DNA of 64,000 nt, taken from Rhodoblastus sp963748385 (GTDB lineage: Bacteria > Pseudomonadota > Alphaproteobacteria > Rhizobiales > Beijerinckiaceae). Both the position numbers and the translations under genes were made by a program. Positions within the stretch are counted from its first letter, which is position 1; every line of letters begins with the position of its first letter. This document shows, in pieces, positions 26,408-36,666 of this stretch. The DNA lies in the NCBI GenBank assembly GCA_963748385.1, contig CAVVIQ010000009.1:248001-312000 (forward strand), read 5' to 3'. The notes below the pieces were generated by a model. It was not told where the DNA came from, ran no database searches, and worked only from the letters and a program-made list of their open reading frames with translations.

Positions 26408-27276
26408 CAGCCCGCAGCAAAGCCTTCCCTTCCGCCGCCCTGCCCTATGCCTGGCTGGTCGCCTTCTTTCTCGCGCCGCTTGTGGTCTCGCTGGCGATCA
26501 GCCTCACCCATGCGGTCGACGGCGTCCCGCCCTACAGCAACCCGCTTGAATGGCGCGCGTTGAATCTCGACAATTACCGCTCGATCCTCGGCGACGATCT
26601 CTACGCCGTCGCCTTGTGGAATTCGGTCCGCATCGCCGCGACCACCTCGCTGCTTTGCCTGGCGCTCGGCTATCCCATGGCTTACGCCATGGCGCTGGAG
26701 CCGCCGCGCCGCCGCCAATTGCTCTTGATGGCGATCATCCTGCCGTTCTTCACCTCGTCGCTGATCCGCACTTTTGCGATGATCAACCTGTTGAAGGAGA
26801 CCGGGCTGATCAACCAGGCCCTGATCGCGCTTCATGTCGTCGACGCCGCCCATCCGCCGAGCATTCTCTATACGGACGCGGCGGTGCAGATCGGCATGGT
26901 CTACAATTACCTGCCCTTCATGGTGCTGCCGCTCTACGCCAATCTGGTGAAGATCGACTGGTCGCTGGCGGAGGCCGCCCGCGATCTCGGCGCGCCGCCA
27001 TGGAAGGCTTTTGCGCGCATCGTCCTGCCCTTGTCCTGGCCGGGAATTCTCTCCGGCCTGCTGCTCGTCTTCATCCCGGCCTGCGGCGAATATGTCGTGC
27101 CGACCTTGCTCGGCGGCCAGAATTACGTGATGCTCGGAACCCAGCTCGCCAATGAATTCTTCCAGAACCGCGACTGGCCGACCGCTTCGGCGGTGGCGAT
27201 CCTGCTGCTGGCGATTCTGGTTGCGCCCCTGCTGCTGCTGCAATGGTTGGCGCGCCGGGTGGAGGCGGCGTCTTGA
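26404..27276 (+). CDS. potB: Polyamine ABC transporter permease PotB
   Basis: A 290-residue inner-membrane subunit with about six hydrophobic helices. The cytoplasmic EAA loop, which docks on PotA, reads LAEAARDLGAPPWKAFARIV. Its ATG overlaps the end of potA, and its stop overlaps the TTG start of potC. Together with PotC it forms the channel for putrescine or spermidine. Confidence 0.92.
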   Translation: MTARSKAFPSAALPYAWLVAFFLAPLVVSLAISLTHAVDGVPPYSNPLEWRALNLDNYRSILGDDLYAVALWNSVRIAATTSLLCLALGYPMAYAMALEPPRRRQLLLMAIILPFFTSSLIRTFAMINLLKETGLINQALIALHVVDAAHPPSILYTDAAVQIGMVYNYLPFMVLPLYANLVKIDWSLAEAARDLGAPPWKAFARIVLPLSWPGILSGLLLVFIPACGEYVVPTLLGGQNYVMLGTQLANEFFQNRDWPTASAVAILLLAILVAPLLLLQWLARRVEAAS

Positions 27277-28130
27277 ACGGGCGCGGAGTCTTTCGCCGTT
27301 TTGTTCTGGCGCTCGGCCTCGCCTTTCTTTACGCGCCGCTGGTTCTGGTCGTGGTCTATTCCTTCACCGCCTCGAAGCTCGCCACAGTCTGGGCGGGTTT
27401 TTCGACGCGCTGGTATATCGAGCTCGCCTCCGACGAGGCGCTGCTCGGCGCGGCCTGGCTCAGCGTCAAGCTTGCTTTCGTCTCGGCCAGTCTGGCTCTG
27501 GCGCTCGGCGCGCTCGCCGGTTTCGCGCTGGCCCGTTTCCCACGCTTTTTCGGCCGGACCTTGTTCTCAGGGCTGGTCTTCGCCCCGCTCGCCATGCCGG
27601 AAATCGTCATGGCGATCTCGCTGCTGCTGCTCTTCGTCAATATGGGCGATTTTCTGGGCTGGCCGTCGCAGCGCGGCTTCGGGACGCTGGTCGTCGCCCA
27701 TGTCAGCTTCACCCTGTCCTATGTCGCTGTGGTCGTCGCCGGGCGGCTCGCCGATTTCGACCGCTCGATCGAGGAGGCGGCGCTCGACCTCGGCGCCTCG
27801 CCGCTGAAAACCTTTTTCGTCATCACCTTGCCGGTGATCTCGCCGGCGCTTGCCGCCGGCTGGCTGCTCGCCTTGTCGCTCAGCCTCGACGACGTGGTGA
27901 CCAGCCAGTTCGTCTCCGCCCCCGGCGCCACGCCTTTGCCGGTGGTGGTGCTGGGCAGCGTCAAGCTCGGCGTCAGCCCCAAGATCAACGCGCTGGGCTC
28001 GATCGCCATCGCGCTGGTTTCGCTGACGACGCTCGCCGCGTTCCTGTGGCAAAGGCGGCGCGATGGATCCGAGCCGAACGAAGCGCGCGATCCATCCCCT
28101 GCCCCGCAACCCATCCGTGGACGGGCCTGA
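27273..28130 (+). CDS. potC: Polyamine ABC transporter permease PotC, TTG start
   Basis: A 285-residue inner-membrane permease, partner of PotB. The EAA loop is IEEAALDLGASPLKTFFVIT, and about six hydrophobic helices are visible. The start is a TTG at 27273 that overlaps the potB stop (TTGA). A near-perfect GGAGG eight bases upstream supports it, and no closer ATG exists. The C-terminal tail after residue 265 is Arg/Pro-rich and cytoplasmic. It is the last gene of the pot operon. Confidence 0.9.
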   Translation: MNGRGVFRRFVLALGLAFLYAPLVLVVVYSFTASKLATVWAGFSTRWYIELASDEALLGAAWLSVKLAFVSASLALALGALAGFALARFPRFFGRTLFSGLVFAPLAMPEIVMAISLLLLFVNMGDFLGWPSQRGFGTLVVAHVSFTLSYVAVVVAGRLADFDRSIEEAALDLGASPLKTFFVITLPVISPALAAGWLLALSLSLDDVVTSQFVSAPGATPLPVVVLGSVKLGVSPKINALGSIAIALVSLTTLAAFLWQRRRDGSEPNEARDPSPAPQPIRGRA

Positions 28131-28198
28131 CGCCGCCGTTGCGCGCGCGCCCCGCGCGGTATAGATGCAAGGCTTGCAGGCCGGATTCGGCGGCAAAC

Positions 28199-28495
28199 GC
28201 GGACGTGGCGAAATCGGTAGACGCAGCAGACTTTTTTTGGAGTGCCCGCGGGGAAATCCGCGGCGTAGAACCGCTCAAAGTCGGGGAACGCTAACGGGCT
28301 TACGTCCCAGGCCAATCCCGAGCCAAGCCCTTTTTCAGGGAAGGTGTAGAGACTGGACGGGCGGCGCCTAAAGCTCAAAGCCATGGCGAAGGGACAGTCC
28401 GGACCACGAACGTCAAAAACGGCGGCGAAAGCCGAAGTGGTGCGAAAATCTGCTTCTCGTTGAGAGTACGGGTTCGAGTCCCGTCGTCCGCACCA
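28199..28495 (+). tRNA. tRNA-Leu(UAA), interrupted by a group I intron
   Basis: Exon 1 (28199-28233) holds the acceptor strand GCGGACG, the D arm and the anticodon stem GCAGA followed by CTT. Exon 2 (28445-28495) starts AAAATCTGC, completes the anticodon stem, has the long class II variable arm (TTCTCGTTGAGAGT), the T arm ACGGG-TTCGAGT-CCCGT, the acceptor CGTCCGC, and an encoded ACCA. Joined, the loop is CTTAAAA, so the anticodon is UAA and the identity is leucine. The mature RNA is 86 nt. The intervening 211 nt are a group I intron inserted between U34 and A35. Confidence 0.93.
28234..28444 (+). ncRNA. Group I self-splicing intron in tRNA-Leu(UAA)
   Basis: A 211-nt intron without an open frame, so no homing endonuclease. 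Its last base is G (28444), as group I introns require. P1 can form from exon ACUU (28230-28233) with GAGU (28240-28243), which puts a U-G wobble at the 5' splice site. Core elements are visible: the Q-like segment CAATCCCGAGCCAAGCCC (28313-28330), the R-like segment GTAGAGACTGGAC (28346-28358) and the S-like segment GGGACAGTCC (28391-28400). GACTG of R pairs with CAGTC of S to make P7. The layout resembles the small IC3-type tRNA introns of cyanobacteria and some proteobacteria. Splicing itself is inferred. Confidence 0.85.
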
Positions 28496-28552
28496 ACCTG
28501 CCTTCGGTTTTCCTTCCGCCATGGGCGGCGCGACCAGACTGCGCGGAAGCCT

Positions 28553-29428
28553 TTAAGGCGATTTTTCGCCGAGGTTGCGCTCGAAAATCGCGCCGTAATC
28601 GCCGACCTTCGCCCAAACGTCTGCGCGCCAGTTATTCTGCAGCCCGAGCGCCGTCGCGTCGCGATCGATGGCGCGCGGCTGGCCGACGTGAAGAAATGCA
28701 AGGACCCGGGCCACTGCGGCCGCCCATAGCGGATCGCCGGTCGGCGTCGCCGCGACGATGGGAAAGACGGCGAGTCTTTCGGGCAGAAGGACGCTGTCGA
28801 AACCGTTGACGCCCTTTTCCCCGCGCAAGGCGATCAGGTCGGTCGTTTCCGACGCCGCGGCCCGGCAATGACGCGCATTATAGGCGTCACGCCATTCGAC
28901 ATCTTCCTGGAAGGGCATGGCGATGAAAAACTCGCCCTTTTTCGCGAAATATCCGACCAGGGCCTCGGCGGCGGGATCCGCCTCGTGGAGGCAGATCGCC
29001 GCGCCGGCGAGATCGTCCAGCTTTTTCGCACCCGAGCCCTTTTCAACCATGACGGCGTAGGACTCGAAGAAAACCGCCGGCCCCGGCGCGACTTTTCCGC
29101 CGAGCCTGTTTCGGGCGATCTCCGTTTCGGTCAGGAAAAGGAAGTCGAAAACGCCGTCGTTCAACGCTTTATCGTCCTCGGGCGGATCGAGAGTTTTGAA
29201 TTCGTAACGCGCCTGCGGGCCGAGCGCGGCGATGGCGACGGCGTGGCAGACCTCCGGCAGGAGGCCGCTCCAGCCCGCTGGCGTCTCCCGCGCCAGGACT
29301 GGGCGCGGAAAAGCGGCGCAGGTCAGATGGCCGCGCGCCGCAACGCCGGCAAGGCGGCTTTGCGCGAAAGCCGGCGGCGCCGCGAGGGCGCCGGCGACCA
29401 CGAAAGAAGCGAGGCGTTTCGAGAACAT
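28553..29428 (-). CDS. Periplasmic amino-acid-type substrate-binding protein
   Basis: A 291-residue protein with a signal peptide (SKRLASFVVAGALAAPPAFA). The mature domain resembles family 3 solute-binding proteins: GHLTCAAFPRPVLARE at the start, then a two-lobe pattern and LDDLAGAAICLHEADPAAEA. No ABC permease or ATPase genes are adjacent, so it may serve a distant transporter or act as a sensor-like binding protein. It lies 29 bases after the phosphoesterase gene and is probably cotranscribed with it. An in-frame start at 29578 is possible but would hide the signal peptide. Confidence 0.72.
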   Translation of the reverse strand: MFSKRLASFVVAGALAAPPAFAQSRLAGVAARGHLTCAAFPRPVLARETPAGWSGLLPEVCHAVAIAALGPQARYEFKTLDPPEDDKALNDGVFDFLFLTETEIARNRLGGKVAPGPAVFFESYAVMVEKGSGAKKLDDLAGAAICLHEADPAAEALVGYFAKKGEFFIAMPFQEDVEWRDAYNARHCRAAASETTDLIALRGEKGVNGFDSVLLPERLAVFPIVAATPTGDPLWAAAVARVLAFLHVGQPRAIDRDATALGLQNNWRADVWAKVGDYGAIFERNLGEKSP

Positions 29429-29457
29429 CGCGACCACCGCGAAACCAGGGGCCCCGG

Positions 29458-31572
29458 TCAATTGTATTTCGACAAGGTGGACGGCAGGCTGTTGAAGCCC
29501 GGCGGCGGGGAAGCGTCGATGTGCTGGCGTCGGTCCTCCGGGACCACGCCGATCGCCTTGCAGGCGCCGCCGGGCCAATCGCCGTAATGAGGCAGGCTGC
29601 CGACCACCTTCTCCGGGACCATCGCCAGCGCGGCAGGCAGCGGCGGCTTCGTCCCCTCGAGGCGGCCGAGGTCGAAACCCGAAAGCAGGCTCTGCGCGCC
29701 CGCCGGCGAGGAATCGCGCGGCCCCAAAAATTTCTGGCGGAAGCCCGGCGGGCCATATTGGTTGAATGCGGGAGAATCGCCGGCGGCGAGCGCACGCGCT
29801 TCGTCGGGAAGTCGCGCCAGCGGCGTCCGCCCGAAAATGGCGTCGATGGTCTCGATGATCGCGTTGTGGTCGCCTTCCGCGCTCGAAACCGCATGGGCCC
29901 GGGCGTAGGGCGAAATCAGGATCAGCGGGATGCGGCCGCCGCGCGCCAGCGGCAGCCGGTCCGGCCCATAGGCGAGGATGCGCGGCGCAACGTGGTCGTA
30001 ATGGCCGTCGGATTCGTCATAAGCGATAAGAATCGCGCTTTCGCTCCACAGCTTTTCATTGCCCGCGACCGCGTTGATCACCCGCGCCGTCATGGCCTCG
30101 CTGATCTGGCGGTCGGCATAACCCGGATGATCGTCGTCGCCCGCCTTGGAGGCGCGGATCGCGGAAATATCGGCTGCGGTGAGCGGCGCGGGGAAATTCG
30201 GGTTCTGGATCGGCGGCGACAGCCCGGCGATGTTCTCGTAGCCGCCGCGAATGTAGATCACGCCGCCCTCCGGCAACCGGCCCTTGGCGACGTCGTCGAA
30301 AAAGTCGCCGAGGCCTTTCAGATTGGCGTTCATCTTCGGGTTATTGGCGATATAGCCGAAATATTGCGCGCCATTGTGATGGCTGACATAGCTTCTGTGG
30401 CTCGCTGTCGGGCCTGTGTCGGTGGGTTCGCGATCGTAACCTTCCTGATACCAGCGCCAGGACACCGGCGTCTCGCCGCTCCGGCTCAGGAAATCTATGT
30501 CCTGCCGGACGCCGGAAAGATCGCGTGGCTTGTCGAGGTCGGCGCCGGTCGCCTGCCCCGCGGTCTCGCCGAGCAGGCTGAGCGGCAGGCTGGCGAAGGT
30601 CAGATTGGCCATGATGTTGGTCGAGCCGTAATATTCGCCGCAACCCGCCGGCGCGCGGTCCTTCGCCGTACGATCGAATTGCGAGCCGAAAAACGGCTGG
30701 GCGTCGCCGAGCATCGGCGCGCCCCGGGTCGCTCCATCGGGATAGCTGACGCCGCACACGGGGGCGACGGCGGCAAAAGCCTCGCCCTTCGCGCCGTGCT
30801 CCACCCATTGCGACTCGCCCGCCTGACCGGACAGCATCGCCACCGCATTGGGGGATGACGGGCCGTCCTCGGTCGCGAAAACATTGTCGAAAATCGTGAA
30901 GCGCGACGCCCAGCGCCAGAGAAACGGGATTGTCTCGCAGTCGACATAGGACATGACCAGGCGCGCGAACTGCCTGCCCCTGGCTTCGCCGGCCGGCGTC
31001 CCGTTGGCGTAGCGGCCATATTCGTCCGCCGCGAAGCCGTCCATCCTGGCGATTCCATCCTTGACATCGAGCTTGCGGGCCATGCCGCCGTGGGAATGAT
31101 CGACGCTGTCGGCGAAAGTCGCGTTCTGCCGCGGGCCGATGAGGAAGGGCCGCACACTGACCGTCAGGCCGGTCGCCTTATCGGTATAGTTCTGGGTGAA
31201 GCCGGGGGTCTCCGCCGCCGAACGGGGCTTTTCGCCGTCGGAAAAAAGGCCGTTGACGCCCGGGAATGCGGCGAACTCGCCGTCGAAGGACTGGTTCTCG
31301 TTGAAGATCACGAAAACGAATTTCACTTTTTCCCGCAGCGCGCGGATGAAGCGCTCCCGGGTCGCCGCGCCATATTCGAGGCCGGGATCTTCATCCCGCG
31401 TGAAAGGCGCGACATCCGGGCTGGGGTCCGGCTGAAGGCGCACCAGCGCGCGATCGGCCTGCCCAGCGAACGGGCCGCTCCGCACGCCGCTCGCCGGATC
31501 GCCGAGCGCCGGGGCGAGGCAAGCCGCCAAAGCGACGCCGGAAGCAAGGACGTTCTCGAAAGCTTTCGGCAC
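29458..31572 (-). CDS. Secreted phosphoesterase (phospholipase C / acid phosphatase family)
   Basis: A 704-residue protein of the PF04185 phosphoesterase family. The N-terminal metal site FVIFNENQSFDGEFAAFPG, the segment FTIFDNVFATEDGPSSPN and the C-terminal AYDESDGHYDHVAPRI are diagnostic. A signal-like N-terminus (residues 1-24 from a GTG at 31572) directs it to the periplasm or outside. Members cleave phospholipids or phosphomonoesters, so phosphate scavenging is a likely role. GTG 31572 lies 17 bases after the cbbR stop; the longer in-frame ATG start at 31707 would overlap cbbR. Followed by a binding-protein gene. Confidence 0.83.
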   Translation of the reverse strand: MPKAFENVLASGVALAACLAPALGDPASGVRSGPFAGQADRALVRLQPDPSPDVAPFTRDEDPGLEYGAATRERFIRALREKVKFVFVIFNENQSFDGEFAAFPGVNGLFSDGEKPRSAAETPGFTQNYTDKATGLTVSVRPFLIGPRQNATFADSVDHSHGGMARKLDVKDGIARMDGFAADEYGRYANGTPAGEARGRQFARLVMSYVDCETIPFLWRWASRFTIFDNVFATEDGPSSPNAVAMLSGQAGESQWVEHGAKGEAFAAVAPVCGVSYPDGATRGAPMLGDAQPFFGSQFDRTAKDRAPAGCGEYYGSTNIMANLTFASLPLSLLGETAGQATGADLDKPRDLSGVRQDIDFLSRSGETPVSWRWYQEGYDREPTDTGPTASHRSYVSHHNGAQYFGYIANNPKMNANLKGLGDFFDDVAKGRLPEGGVIYIRGGYENIAGLSPPIQNPNFPAPLTAADISAIRASKAGDDDHPGYADRQISEAMTARVINAVAGNEKLWSESAILIAYDESDGHYDHVAPRILAYGPDRLPLARGGRIPLILISPYARAHAVSSAEGDHNAIIETIDAIFGRTPLARLPDEARALAAGDSPAFNQYGPPGFRQKFLGPRDSSPAGAQSLLSGFDLGRLEGTKPPLPAALAMVPEKVVGSLPHYGDWPGGACKAIGVVPEDRRQHIDASPPPGFNSLPSTLSKYN

Positions 31573-31589
31573 GCGCGACGCCTCCGGGC

Positions 31590-32528
31590 TCAGAATCCGA
31601 ACGTAGGAATTTTCGGCAGCAGTTGCGACCGCCCTTCGATGACGAAATCGCGGAATTTTCGCGCCGCCCTGCTCAATTCTCGATCGGGGCCGTGGAGCAG
31701 GAACCATTGCCGCACCAGCGGCAGGCCGATGACCTGAAGCGTGGTCAAGTGGCCGTCGGCGATCTCGGTCAGGCAGGTATGGGCGGAGATGATCGCGATT
31801 CCGAGTCCGGCCATCACCGATTGCTTGATCGTCTCGTTGGTTCCCATTTCGACGACCTCGAAAACCCGCCCGCCGCCGATGCGCTCGAGGAAGCGCTCCA
31901 TGAGGATGCGCGTGCCCGAACCTTCCTCGCGGGCGAGGAAGCGCTCGCGCAGCAGGTCCTCGGCGAGAATGTCTGGGTCGCCGGCGAGGCGATGGTCCGG
32001 CGGCGCGATCAGAACATAGGGATGGTCGCCGAGCGTGACCGCCTCGACCTCGATATGGGCTGGCGGGCGCCCCATGATGGTCAGATCGAACAAGTTCCGC
32101 TCCAGCCCCTGCGATATTTCGCCGCGGTTGCCGACGGTCAGGGTCACCCGCACGCCGGGCGAGGCGCGCTGGAAGGCGGCGACGATCGAGGGGGCGAGAT
32201 ATTTCGCGGTGCTCTCCACCCCGAAGACGACCGAGCCCGAGGCGCCCGCCTTGAGCGCGGCGATCCGCTCGCCGACCCGCGCCGCCATGCGTTCGAAATC
32301 CTGCGCCAGCCCAAGCAATTCCAGGCCAATCTCGGTCGGCGTGAACGGCCCGTCGCCCGACCGGCGGAACAAGGGCGCGCCGATCAGCCCCTCCAGGGTT
32401 TTCAACTGGACGCTGATGGCGGGCGGCGTGACGTGCAATTGCGCGGCCGCGCCGCTGACGGAGCCGCGCTCGACCGTGGCGGCGAGAACGCGCAATTGCT
32501 TCCGGCTAAGGGCTTTGAGGTCGATCAT
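31590..32528 (-). CDS. cbbR: LysR-type regulator CbbR
   Basis: A 312-residue LysR regulator divergent from the cbb operon, which identifies it as CbbR, the activator of Calvin-cycle genes. The N-terminal winged helix (residues 5-65) has SVSGAAAQLHVTPPAISVQLKTLE. The effector domain covers about 90-300 and includes SVMAGLGIAIISAH. CbbR proteins sense metabolites such as RuBP or NADPH. The start at 32528 abuts the shared promoter region. Confidence 0.92.
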   Translation of the reverse strand: MIDLKALSRKQLRVLAATVERGSVSGAAAQLHVTPPAISVQLKTLEGLIGAPLFRRSGDGPFTPTEIGLELLGLAQDFERMAARVGERIAALKAGASGSVVFGVESTAKYLAPSIVAAFQRASPGVRVTLTVGNRGEISQGLERNLFDLTIMGRPPAHIEVEAVTLGDHPYVLIAPPDHRLAGDPDILAEDLLRERFLAREEGSGTRILMERFLERIGGGRVFEVVEMGTNETIKQSVMAGLGIAIISAHTCLTEIADGHLTTLQVIGLPLVRQWFLLHGPDRELSRAARKFRDFVIEGRSQLLPKIPTFGF

Positions 32529-32633
32529 TTAGATAAACTAACAGAGCCTTGCATTTTTTTAAATTTCTTTTTGGTCATAAAGTCGTAAAGAGTCCCCGCT
32601 GCCGGCGGTCAACAGCTGGCGCGGAGGATGCCC
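32529..32633. promoter_or_regulatory. Divergent cbbR-cbbF control region with a LysR box
   Basis: This 105-bp gap is markedly AT-rich. TTA-GATAAAC-TAA at 32529-32541 fits the T-N11-A LysR box and the TNA-N7-TNA half-site of CbbR operators. A T-rich tract and GGTCATAAAGTCGTAAAG follow and may hold a second half-site and the promoter. The cbbF ribosome site GCGGAGG is at 32621-32627. Exact promoter boxes cannot be assigned with confidence. Confidence 0.55.
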
Positions 32634-33701
32634 ATGACAAATTCCCAAACGCCGGCGGCTGCCGCCGGGGGCGAAGCCCTTGATGCGTATCTCAAGACCT
32701 GGGCCGCCGCGGGCGAAGGGCGCGAGGGTCTCGCCAAGACCATCGCCGGTCTGGCCGGCGTGGGCGTCGCGCTTTCCGAAATCATCGCCGGCGGCCCCTT
32801 GAGCGGCGCGCTCGGCTCCGAGATCGGCGGCCGAAGCGCCGGCGGCGACAAGCAGCGCCAGCTCGACGTCATCGCCGACCGGCTGATCGTCGACGCCTTG
32901 CGCAAGACTCCGACCGCCTATTACGCTTCCGAAGAGGAAGAGGCGATCCTCACTCTCGACGGCGGGGGCGAATTCGCGGTCGCCTGCGACCCGCTCGACG
33001 GCGCGTCGAACATCGACTGCAACATGCCGATCGCCACGATTTTCGGCATTTTCCGCGCCACCCCGGGCGACGCCACCGCTTCCTTCTTCCGCAAGGGCGA
33101 GGAACAGGTCGCTGCCGGCTATGTGATCTATGGGGCCCAGACCGCCCTCCTGCTCACTTTGGGCGACGGCGTCGCCCATTTCGCGCTCGACCACAAGAGC
33201 CGCCAGTTCATGCTGGTGTCGCGCAATGTCCGCATCGCTCCGGCGACGCGCGAATATGCGATCAACGCCTCCAACTACCGCCACTGGCCCGACCAGATCC
33301 GCGGCTTCATCGACGATTGCGTCGAAGGCGAGAGCGGCCCGCACGGCAAGGATTTCAACATGCATTGGCTGGCCTGCACGGTCGCCGAGGCGCATCGCAT
33401 CTTTTCGCGCGGCGGGGTGTTCCTTTACCCCGGCGACGACCGTCCGGGCTATCAGCAGGGCCGGCTGCGGCTGCTCTATGAAGCCTTCCCGATCGCCATG
33501 CTGGTCGAGCAGGCGGGCGGCGGCGCCACCGACGGCCTGGGCCGCATCCTGTCCAAGAAGCTCGAGAAAGTGCATCAGCGAACGTCTTTGATCTTCGGTT
33601 CGGCCGAGAAGGTCGCGCGCGTCGCCAATTATTACTCCGACGCCGACCTTAATCGCGCCAATTCCCCGCTGTTCGGCGAACGCGGCCTGTTTCACAACTG
33701 A
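32634..33701 (+). CDS. cbbF: Fructose-1,6-bisphosphatase class I CbbF
   Basis: A 355-residue cytosolic Calvin-cycle enzyme that hydrolyses fructose 1,6-bisphosphate (and in some organisms sedoheptulose 1,7-bisphosphate). The metal site is ACDPLDGASNIDCN; other family parts are the KQRQLDVIADRL segment and the sugar-phosphate site near GGVFLYPGD. First gene of the cbb operon. The ribosome site GCGGAGG ends seven bases before ATG 32634, so it is preferred over ATG 32628, which touches the site. Confidence 0.93.
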   Translation: MTNSQTPAAAAGGEALDAYLKTWAAAGEGREGLAKTIAGLAGVGVALSEIIAGGPLSGALGSEIGGRSAGGDKQRQLDVIADRLIVDALRKTPTAYYASEEEEAILTLDGGGEFAVACDPLDGASNIDCNMPIATIFGIFRATPGDATASFFRKGEEQVAAGYVIYGAQTALLLTLGDGVAHFALDHKSRQFMLVSRNVRIAPATREYAINASNYRHWPDQIRGFIDDCVEGESGPHGKDFNMHWLACTVAEAHRIFSRGGVFLYPGDDRPGYQQGRLRLLYEAFPIAMLVEQAGGGATDGLGRILSKKLEKVHQRTSLIFGSAEKVARVANYYSDADLNRANSPLFGERGLFHN

Positions 33702-33713
33702 GGACTGACAAGA

Positions 33714-34589
33714 ATGTCCACCAAGCATCCCATCGTTTCCGTCGTCGGCTCCTCGGGCGCGGGCACCAGCACCGTCAAATTCACCTTCGACCAGATCTTC
33801 CGGCGCGAAGGCATCAAAGCGGCCTCGATCGAAGGCGACGCTTTTCATCGCTTCGACCGCGCCGACATGAAGGCGGAAATGGCGAGTCGCCACGCGGCGG
33901 GCGACCACAGCTTCAGCCATTTCTCCGAGGACGCGAACCTGCTCGCCGAGCTGGAAAGCTCCTTCAGGGCCTATGCCGAAACCGGCAGGTGCCTGTCGCG
34001 CACCTATGTCCACGACGCCGACGAGGCGGAGCGCCATGGCGTTCCCCCGGGCCATTTCACCGACTGGCGCGAGATCGGCGAAGACTCGGACGTGCTGTTC
34101 TATGAAGGCCTGCACGGCGCGGTGAAGACCGACAAGATCGACATCGCCGGCCAGGCCGATCTCAAAATCGGCGTCGTGCCGGTGGTCAATCTCGAATGGA
34201 TCCAGAAGATCCATCGCGACCGCTCGCAGCGCGGCTATTCGACCGAGGCGGTCACCGACACGATCCTGCGCCGCATGCACTCCTATGTCCATGTGATCTG
34301 TCCGCAGTTCACCCAGACCGACATCAACTTCCAGCGCGTTCCGGTGGTGGACACCTCCAACCCCTTCACCGCCCGCTGGATCCCGACCGCCGGCGAATCC
34401 CTGGTCGTGATCCGGTTCACCAATCCGCGCGGCATCGACTTCCCCTATCTGGTGTCGATGATCAACAACAGCTGGATGAGCCGCGCCAATTCCATCGTCA
34501 TCCCCGGCGACAAGCTGGATCTGGCGATGCAGCTCATCCTGACGCCGATGATCCTGCGCATCAACGAGCGCAGCCGTCGCGCCAAGTAA
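33714..34589 (+). CDS. cbbP: Phosphoribulokinase CbbP
   Basis: A 291-residue bacterial-type phosphoribulokinase that makes ribulose 1,5-bisphosphate from ribulose 5-phosphate and ATP, the step unique to the Calvin cycle. The P-loop is VVGSSGAGTSTVK; substrate-site features include SIEGDAFHRFDRADMK and FYEGLHGA. Length is normal for the proteobacterial octameric form, which is often activated by NADH. It begins 12 bases after cbbF. Confidence 0.95.
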   Translation: MSTKHPIVSVVGSSGAGTSTVKFTFDQIFRREGIKAASIEGDAFHRFDRADMKAEMASRHAAGDHSFSHFSEDANLLAELESSFRAYAETGRCLSRTYVHDADEAERHGVPPGHFTDWREIGEDSDVLFYEGLHGAVKTDKIDIAGQADLKIGVVPVVNLEWIQKIHRDRSQRGYSTEAVTDTILRRMHSYVHVICPQFTQTDINFQRVPVVDTSNPFTARWIPTAGESLVVIRFTNPRGIDFPYLVSMINNSWMSRANSIVIPGDKLDLAMQLILTPMILRINERSRRAK

Positions 34590-34645
34590 TTCCGCAATAC
34601 CGAAATCCACGAATCGTAATTCCTCAAGACTAAGGACCCTTCGCG

Positions 34646-36655
<2,010 letters not shown>

Positions 36656-36666
36656 GGAGTGACGTC

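Noticed and set aside
28199..28495. tmRNA as an explanation for the split tRNA-like ends
   Set aside because: A tmRNA has an alanine-type acceptor and a tag frame ending in Ala-Ala; here the ends form a complete leucine tRNA with anticodon stem, and the insert has group I core elements.
34445..34640. Possible small feature between cbbP and cbbT
   Set aside because: The 56-base gap holds only the cbbT leader (CGAATCGTAATTCC); no structure beyond a ribosome site.
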